NCBI GenBank assembly: GCA_020718125.1
Contig: DYDC01000007.1
Coordinates: 13,639-23,394 of the forward strand
Direction of reading: 5' to 3'
DNA: 9,756 nucleotides
DNA from: Methylacidiphilum sp.
GTDB taxonomy: Bacteria; Verrucomicrobiota; Verrucomicrobiia; CAIQCK01
The first letter of the stretch is position 1; each line of letters opens with the position of its first letter. Below are positions 5,282 through 9,756 of this stretch, in pieces. The notes beneath the pieces were generated by a model. It had not been told where the DNA came from and searched no databases. It saw nothing but the letters and a program-made list of their open reading frames with translations. The position numbers and the translations under genes were made by a program.

Positions 5282-5343
5282 CTCATCGCGCCAACAGGGT
5301 CGGGCAAGACGACGCAGGTGTGCCAGATGTTGCTGGAGGATGG
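5282..5343 (+). repeat. 62-bp direct repeat shared with hrpB (partner 6153-6214)
   Basis: Identical at all 62 bases, including third codon positions, while the flanks are diverged. The offset is 871 bp. Recombination between the two would remove the toxin-antitoxin genes and leave one intact hrpB. The island of identity suggests gene conversion or a crossover point. Confidence 0.85.
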
Positions 5344-5357
5344 GTGCGCCGGGAGCA

Positions 5358-5394
5358 AACCCACTCGCTCGACGCTTCCCAGCGCGAGCGGGTT
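5358..5394. promoter_or_regulatory. Imperfect inverted repeat before the antitoxin gene
   Basis: AACCCACTCGC (5358-5368) and GCGAGCGGGTT (5384-5394) pair with one mismatch across a 15-bp gap. It begins where similarity to hrpB ends and stops 16 bp before the antitoxin GTG, so it could be the autoregulatory operator usual for toxin-antitoxin pairs, or a terminator-like hairpin. Confidence 0.35.
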
Positions 5395-5410
5395 GTGTTA
5401 GCGTCAGCCC

Positions 5411-5626
5411 GTGAGCACTGCTGAAATCATGGAGCGAATCGCGTCATTGCCGGAGCCGGATCGCGGCCGGATTGCGCATCTTCTGGCTGTGCCGTCCACA
5501 GCACCGCGCCGCGTAGATCGTGCAAAGCTCGGACGGCTGGCGGGCTGCTGGTCGCGGGAGGAGGCGGGCCGGATCGCGGGTTTTATCGAGCAAGGCTGCG
5601 AGGTGACCGATGCCGGCAGTGAATAG
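5411..5626 (+). CDS. Putative VapB-like antitoxin
   Basis: 71 residues from a GTG start, opening MSTAEIMERIASLPEPDRGRIAHLL. The sequence alone gives no clear DNA-binding motif, and I do not match it to a named antitoxin family. The call rests on context: a small gene directly upstream of a PIN toxin, with its last 17 bp overlapping the toxin start (5610-5626), the classical antitoxin-first layout. It would neutralise the toxin and probably repress the operon. A start at the in-frame ATG 5429 is possible but would cut off the conserved-looking MSTAEI part. Confidence 0.6.
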   Translation: MSTAEIMERIASLPEPDRGRIAHLLAVPSTAPRRVDRAKLGRLAGCWSREEAGRIAGFIEQGCEVTDAGSE

Positions 5627-6005
5627 CCTCCTGCTGGACACCACGGCGGTCATCGCCCTTTTCCGCAACGAGCCACGCGCTGTCTCCACGCTGGAACCGA
5701 TCATAGAACTTTACATGCCGCTGGTCGCGTTGGGCGAACTCTACCTTGGCATCGAGCGGGCGCAGAACCGGACGAAGGCGGCGCAGGAAGTAGAAGATCT
5801 CCTGTCGTTCGTGAACGTCTTATATCCCGACATGGACACCGCAGCCTCGTATGCCGCCATCAAGGCGCGGTTGCTGGCCAGGGGAACGCCCATCCCGGAC
5901 AACGACATCTGGATTGCCGCTGTCGCACGCCAGACAAGACTGCCCTTGGCCGCCCGCGACGCCCACTTCTCCCAAGCTCCAGACATCCATATCGTTCCTG
6001 TCTGA
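5610..6005 (+). CDS. PIN-domain toxin (VapC family)
   Basis: 131 residues forming one PIN domain, a magnesium-dependent ribonuclease fold used by VapC toxins to cut tRNA or rRNA. Acidic residues in the expected places: D10 in LLLDTTAVIALF, E43 in ALGELYLGI, D99 in IPDNDIWIAA, D117 in LAARDAHF; the C-terminus DIHIVPV is typical. The length is normal for VapC. It overlaps the antitoxin gene by 17 bp, implying translational coupling. The pair lies between a truncated and a complete copy of the hrpB 5' end, so it looks inserted. The RNA target cannot be told from sequence. Confidence 0.88.
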   Translation: MPAVNSLLLDTTAVIALFRNEPRAVSTLEPIIELYMPLVALGELYLGIERAQNRTKAAQEVEDLLSFVNVLYPDMDTAASYAAIKARLLARGTPIPDNDIWIAAVARQTRLPLAARDAHFSQAPDIHIVPV

Positions 6006-6059
6006 GCGTCAAGAGGTTGGCGCAACCGCCTGAACACTTCACGCCGAGAAAATGCCTGC

Positions 6060-8606
6060 ATGACTTCCCTCGCCCAAACTGCTCGCGCGCTGCCAATCTG
6101 GTCGCTGCATGACCCGCTTCGCATCTCGTGGCGGCGGCATAATCGGCTGGCGCTCATCGCGCCAACAGGGTCGGGCAAGACGACGCAGGTGTGCCAGATG
6201 TTGCTGGAGGATGGCCGGGCCGGCGACAAACAGATCATCGTGCTGCAACCGCGCCGGGTCGCCACGCGCAGCGTGGCCGCGCGCGTCGCCGCGGAGCGCG
6301 GCATCCAGCTCGGCGGCGAGGTCGGCTACCAGATCCGTTTCGACGACCGCGCTTCGGAGGAGACGCGCATCCTGTTCATGACGGAGGGCGTGCTGCTGCG
6401 CCGGTTGCAGGATGAGCCGGACCTGGCTTCGGTGGGCGCGATCCTCTTCGACGAGTTCCACGAGCGGAACCTGTTCAGCGACGTGGCGCTCGGCCTCGCC
6501 AAGCAGTTGCAGGCATCGCGCCGGCCCGACCTGTTATTGATGGTGATGTCCGCCACGCTCGACGCGGAGCCGGTGGTGAAGTTCCTCGGCGATTGCCCCA
6601 TCCTGCGCTCCGAAGGCCGCTCGTTTCCGGTCACCATCAAGCATCTCGATTCGCCCGACCGCCGGCCGCCGCAGGAGATCGCCGCCGATGCCGTCGAGCG
6701 CATCCTCGCCAGCGGCAAGCCGGGCGACATCCTCGTGTTCATGCCGGGCGTCTGGGAGATCCAGCAGACCCTCAACGCCATCCGCAACAACCGCTCGCCC
6801 GAACCGCTCGCGTTGCTGCCGCTCTACGGCGAACTGCCGCCCGACCAGCAGGACCTCGTCTTCCAGCCGTCGCCGAGCCGCAAGGTGATCGTCGCCACCA
6901 ACGTCGCGGAAACCTCGGTGACGATTGACGGCGTGCGGTTCGTCGTGGACAGCGGCCTGGCGCGCATCAACCGCTACGACCCGGCGCTCGGCATCAGCGC
7001 GTTGCGCATCGAGCCGATCAGCCACGCCTCCGCCGACCAGCGCGCCGGCCGCGCGGGCCGCACCGCGCCGGGCGAATGCCAGCGGCTCTGGACGTTCGTC
7101 AACCACAAGGACCGCCCCAAGACCAACACGCCGGAGATCCACCGCACGGACCTCGCCAGCGTCGCGTTGCTGTTGCGCTCGCTCGGCGTGCGGGACATCG
7201 CCAACTTCGACCTGCCTGACAAGATGGACCCCGCCGCCGTGCGGGCCGCGCTCGACATGCTGGAGCGGCTCGGCGCGCTAGAACGCGGTGCCGGCCCCAT
7301 CACCGCGACAGGCCGCCAGATGCTGCGGTTGCCGGTGCATCCGCGTTACGCGCGGATGCTCATCGAGGCCTTCCGGCGCGGCTGCGTGAAGACCATCGCG
7401 CTCTGGGCCGCGCTGGTCAGCGGGCGCGACATGATGCTGCGGGCGAAGGATGAATCCGCGAAGGAGATGCTGGAGCTGTTCCAGACCAACGACAACTCGG
7501 ACTTCTTCACGCTCTCGCGCGCGTTCCAGTGGGCGCGCCAGCGCAACTTCAGCCTCGACGCCTGCCGCCGGGCCGGCATCCACGCGCTGACCGCCGCGAA
7601 CGTCGAGGACACTTACGAGCAACTGCTCGACCTTTGCGAGAAGAACGGCATCCGCGGCGAGGACCGCGAGCACACCGACGACGACATGCTCAAGTGCGTG
7701 CTCGCCGGTTTCGTGGACCATCTTGCCCGCCGCGTCAGCAAAGGCACGCTGGACTGCGTGGTGGTCGGCGGACGCAGCGGCACGTTGATGCGCGAGAGCG
7801 TGGTGCGGAAGAGCGACCTGTTGCTGGCCGCCGAGATCCGCCAGATCGCCACGCGCGAGGGCAAGGAGATGACGCTGTTGGGGCTGGCCTGTGAGGTGAA
7901 ACTGGAATGGCTGCGCGAGCTGTTCGCCGACCATCTCGACGAAAAGACCGAGCATCTCTACGACCGCGCCCAGCGCCGCGTGGCGTGCGTGCGGCTGCTG
8001 CGTTACCGCGACCTCATCCTCGACCACTCGTTCCAGAACTGCACGCACCCGAAGGAAGCCGCCGCCGCGTTGGCGAAGGAGTTCCTGGCCGAACACATCG
8101 AGCTGCCGATGTGGAACCACGAACTGGACCAATGGCTCGCGCGCGCGGCGCTGGTGAGGAAACATTTCCCGGAGCTGGAACTGCCGGGGTTCGACGATGC
8201 GGCCAAGGTCGAATGTCTCAGCCGCGCGCTCAGCGGCGCGTTGCTCTACAAGGAGGCCAAGGAGAAGCCGCTGGCGCCGGCGTTCCGCGAGTTCCTCACG
8301 CCCGTCCAGCGCGACTTCATCAACGACCTCGCGCCAGAGGCCGTCACGCTCGCCAACGGGAAGCGTTACAAGCTGGTCTATGATGAGGAAGAACCGCCGG
8401 CGATCACGGTCAAGCTCAACGACATCTTCGGCGTGAAGGATCATCCGCGCCTTTGCGATGGCAAGGTCGCCGTCGCCATCCAACTCACCGCGCCAGACGG
8501 CAAGCGACTGGAGGTGACGCGGGATTTGGAGACGTTCTGGAAGACGAGCTATCCCCATCTCAAACGCGGCGCGCTGACGAAATACAAAGGCGTGGCGTGG
8601 CTGTAA
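6060..8606 (+). CDS. hrpB: ATP-dependent helicase HrpB (DEAH/RHA family)
   Basis: 848 residues, close to the usual length of about 800-850. Helicase motifs in order: I APTGSGKTTQ (34-43), Ia PRRVATRSVA (64-73), II DEFHER (131-136, the HrpB version of DEAH), III SATL (164-167), V NVAETSVTIDGVRFVVDSG (281-299), VI QRAGRAGR (327-334). The C-terminus with LNDIFGVKDHPRL, VTRDLETFWKTSYPHLK and a final KYKGVAWL matches the HrpB-specific C-terminal domain. HrpB is a presumed RNA helicase; its physiological role in bacteria is not settled. The ATG at 6060 is supported by the matching N-terminus of the truncated copy at 5189. A four-codon frame (ATG 6052) ends by overlapping this ATG. The gene begins 54 bp after the toxin, so it may be cotranscribed with it. 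Confidence 0.92.
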   Translation: MTSLAQTARALPIWSLHDPLRISWRRHNRLALIAPTGSGKTTQVCQMLLEDGRAGDKQIIVLQPRRVATRSVAARVAAERGIQLGGEVGYQIRFDDRASEETRILFMTEGVLLRRLQDEPDLASVGAILFDEFHERNLFSDVALGLAKQLQASRRPDLLLMVMSATLDAEPVVKFLGDCPILRSEGRSFPVTIKHLDSPDRRPPQEIAADAVERILASGKPGDILVFMPGVWEIQQTLNAIRNNRSPEPLALLPLYGELPPDQQDLVFQPSPSRKVIVATNVAETSVTIDGVRFVVDSGLARINRYDPALGISALRIEPISHASADQRAGRAGRTAPGECQRLWTFVNHKDRPKTNTPEIHRTDLASVALLLRSLGVRDIANFDLPDKMDPAAVRAALDMLERLGALERGAGPITATGRQMLRLPVHPRYARMLIEAFRRGCVKTIALWAALVSGRDMMLRAKDESAKEMLELFQTNDNSDFFTLSRAFQWARQRNFSLDACRRAGIHALTAANVEDTYEQLLDLCEKNGIRGEDREHTDDDMLKCVLAGFVDHLARRVSKGTLDCVVVGGRSGTLMRESVVRKSDLLLAAEIRQIATREGKEMTLLGLACEVKLEWLRELFADHLDEKTEHLYDRAQRRVACVRLLRYRDLILDHSFQNCTHPKEAAAALAKEFLAEHIELPMWNHELDQWLARAALVRKHFPELELPGFDDAAKVECLSRALSGALLYKEAKEKPLAPAFREFLTPVQRDFINDLAPEAVTLANGKRYKLVYDEEEPPAITVKLNDIFGVKDHPRLCDGKVAVAIQLTAPDGKRLEVTRDLETFWKTSYPHLKRGALTKYKGVAWL

Positions 8607-8629
8607 GCCGCGTCGCTTCCAGCAACTCG

Positions 8630-9616
8630 TCACCGCCAATCCAGCAGCACGCCCATCAGGTCCTCGCGCCAGTCAATCAGGCTGGCGTAAGCCTTCGTGG
8701 CGTCGGCGCCGGGGAAACGGTGCGTGATAAGCGGGCGCACATCGAGCCGGCGTGAGAGGAGCAGCTTCAGCGCGACCTGCGTGTCCTCGCGCTGCGTCCA
8801 TGCGCCGGGCCGGCGCTCGGATTGCGGCCGCGCGCCGCTGTGCGCGCCGATGATGGTGATGCCCTTGCGATGCACGTCGCGGTAGAAGTCGGTTTTCGTC
8901 TGACCCCGCGTGCCGGCCAGCAGCACGACACGGCCGCCGTCGGCGCAGATGTCGAACGCCGCGTTCACCGGGTCAGCCAAGCCGGTGCACTCGAACACCA
9001 CCACCGGCCCGCGGCTGTCCGTCGCCGAAGTCAGCTTCGTCTGGAAATCCTGCGCGCGCGAGTTCAGGCCCGCGTCCGCGCCGCCGTTGCGGCTGATAGC
9101 GAGCCGTTTGTCGGAGATGTCCACCGCCACGAGCGGCATCGCGCCGGCGCAGCGGGCCAGCCGCAGCGCAAGCTGGCCCAGCAAGCCTTGGCCCTGCACG
9201 GCCACGGCTTCGCCGATCTCGATGCGCGCGCGGCGCACGCCCTGCAATGTGATTTCAGTCAGGGGGCAGAAGACCAGTTCGTCCAGTGGCGCGTCGGCGG
9301 GCGCCTTGATCGCGGCGGCCATCTTCAACAGCACGTGGCTCGCGTGCGGCGTGCGGTGGATCACACGGTCGCCCACGGCAAATCCCATCACGTCCTTGCC
9401 GACGGCGGCGACTTCACCGGCGGCGTTATAGCCGATGCGCAGCGGGAACTTCGGCGGCGGATTGTCCAGCGCCAGCACCGTCTCGCGCTCGACGTTGGGG
9501 CTGATGAGGGTGAAATGGTTGCGGACGATGATCTCGCCCGCGCCCGGCTGGGGGACGTAGGACTTCTCGACGACGACCTTGCCGCGTTCCTGAATGACGA
9601 CCTGTGATCCTTGCAT
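8630..9616 (-). CDS. MDR-family oxidoreductase, zinc-independent type
   Basis: 328 residues of the medium-chain dehydrogenase/reductase superfamily (alcohol dehydrogenase-like). Seen: a GroES-like N-terminal half with GYNAAGEVAAVGKDV (62-76) and FAVGDRVIH (79-87), then a Rossmann fold with QGQGLLGQLALRLA (141-154) and the acidic residue D166 in VAVDISDK, which favours NAD(H) over NADP(H). The catalytic zinc cysteine expected near residue 40 is replaced (TLISPNVERE) and GHE is replaced by GYN; no structural four-cysteine lobe is present. It is therefore probably a zinc-free reductase or dehydrogenase of unknown substrate, perhaps acting on sugars or lipids like relatives with an LISxxxER motif. 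Convergent with hrpB, 23 bp apart. No clear ribosome-binding site. Confidence 0.82.
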   Translation of the reverse strand: MQGSQVVIQERGKVVVEKSYVPQPGAGEIIVRNHFTLISPNVERETVLALDNPPPKFPLRIGYNAAGEVAAVGKDVMGFAVGDRVIHRTPHASHVLLKMAAAIKAPADAPLDELVFCPLTEITLQGVRRARIEIGEAVAVQGQGLLGQLALRLARCAGAMPLVAVDISDKRLAISRNGGADAGLNSRAQDFQTKLTSATDSRGPVVVFECTGLADPVNAAFDICADGGRVVLLAGTRGQTKTDFYRDVHRKGITIIGAHSGARPQSERRPGAWTQREDTQVALKLLLSRRLDVRPLITHRFPGADATKAYASLIDWREDLMGVLLDWR

Positions 9617-9623
9617 GATGATT

Positions 9624-9637
9624 GCCGCGAAAGCGGC
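9624..9637. repeat. Small GAAA-loop hairpin upstream of the MDR gene
   Basis: GCCGC (9624-9628), loop GAAA, GCGGC (9633-9637), 7 bp upstream of the oxidoreductase start on the minus strand. It could be part of a dispersed repeat or a structure in the leader mRNA. Confidence 0.35.
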
Positions 9638-9708
9638 TGCTACAGACCATGCCCCGCCGCCGCGTGCAAGCGGATTCTTCCGTCACGGGCGCAACTTGAC
9701 ACACGCGC

Positions 9709-9756
9709 CAAGTCCCGAAAGGGACGGTCGAGAATAGCCCGGCGTTTCAACGCTGG
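9709..9756. repeat. Partial dispersed hairpin repeat at right edge
   Basis: Two hairpins in a row: GTCCC-GAAA-GGGAC (9712-9725) and CCGGCGTT-TC-AACGCTGG (9739-9756, one G/T wobble). The layout recalls the GAAA-loop repeats around the OLD gene, but the sequence is different. It is cut by the window end. No gene is visible from 9617 to 9756. Confidence 0.5.

Larger units (their letters stand above)
5189..5401 (+). pseudogene. Truncated copy of the hrpB 5' end
   Basis: The 70-residue frame matches HrpB (6060-8606) over its first 57 residues: TARALPIWSLHDPLRI, then LIAPTGSGKTTQVCQMLLEDG with an intact Walker A. It then runs into 13 unrelated residues and a stop. DNA similarity ends at about 5360. 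Identity is patchy: 62 bp around Walker A are identical (5282-5343 and 6153-6214), while the first 20 bp and the last 15 bp differ. It cannot make a helicase. It lies just upstream of the VapBC-like pair, which separates it from the full gene. Confidence 0.85.

Noticed and set aside
3239..5401. A Gabija system made of the OLD gene and the following helicase-like frame
   Set aside because: The following frame is a truncated HrpB start, not a UvrD-like GajB, and the full helicase is of the DEAH type, separated by the toxin-antitoxin genes.
7278..8639. Open frame of 453 codons antisense to hrpB
   Set aside because: It lies wholly opposite a helicase gene with clear motifs; its composition is the Arg/Ala/Val/Glu-rich type expected from the reverse strand of a GC-rich gene, and it shows no domain.
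8822..9607. Open frame of 261 codons antisense to the MDR oxidoreductase
   Set aside because: It is rich in His, Arg and Ala with no motif, and mirrors a well-supported gene.

Overview
The window looks like a stretch of a GC-rich bacterial chromosome, probably from the Verrucomicrobia/Planctomycetes (PVC) group. That placement is an inference. It rests on the tandem ORF6N genes, the purine-rich dispersed intergenic repeat made of GAAATCCGAA-like units, the GAAA-loop hairpin repeats, and an HrpB-type helicase. No rRNA, tRNA or CRISPR array is visible.

Layout from left to right: (1) the last 25 codons of an unrecognised gene; (2) a DUF4143-type AAA+ ATPase gene (112-1293) sitting between two copies of that gene's 3' end (1-78 and 1321-1398); (3) a dispersed intergenic repeat; (4) an ORF6N cluster made of a short remnant (1646-1718), one intact gene (1731-2309) and a second gene (2306-2900) whose first 35 codons are thrown out of frame by one extra G; (5) the first codons of a TIR-domain gene, broken by a 121-bp MITE-like element with CTAG target duplications; (6) a lone OLD-family ATPase/TOPRIM nuclease gene (3239-4921) between two inverted copies of a hairpin repeat; (7) a truncated copy of the hrpB 5' end, a VapBC-like toxin-antitoxin pair (5411-6005), then full-length hrpB (6060-8606); (8) convergent to hrpB, a zinc-independent MDR-family oxidoreductase (8630-9616); (9) a partial hairpin repeat at the right edge.

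Region 1-6005 reads as a high-turnover accessory zone of defence- and phage-related genes between housekeeping genes. Twice (ATPase, VapBC) an accessory gene sits between a complete and a partial copy of a piece of the neighbouring chromosomal gene, which suggests insertion with duplication or replacement of a gene end.

The observation I consider most novel is in the ORF6N genes. At the same codon position both contain a near-perfect inverted repeat whose two arms have changed together (three compensatory pairs), and a further copy sits in the leader of the first gene. This suggests a DNA site built into the coding sequence, perhaps the protein's own binding site.
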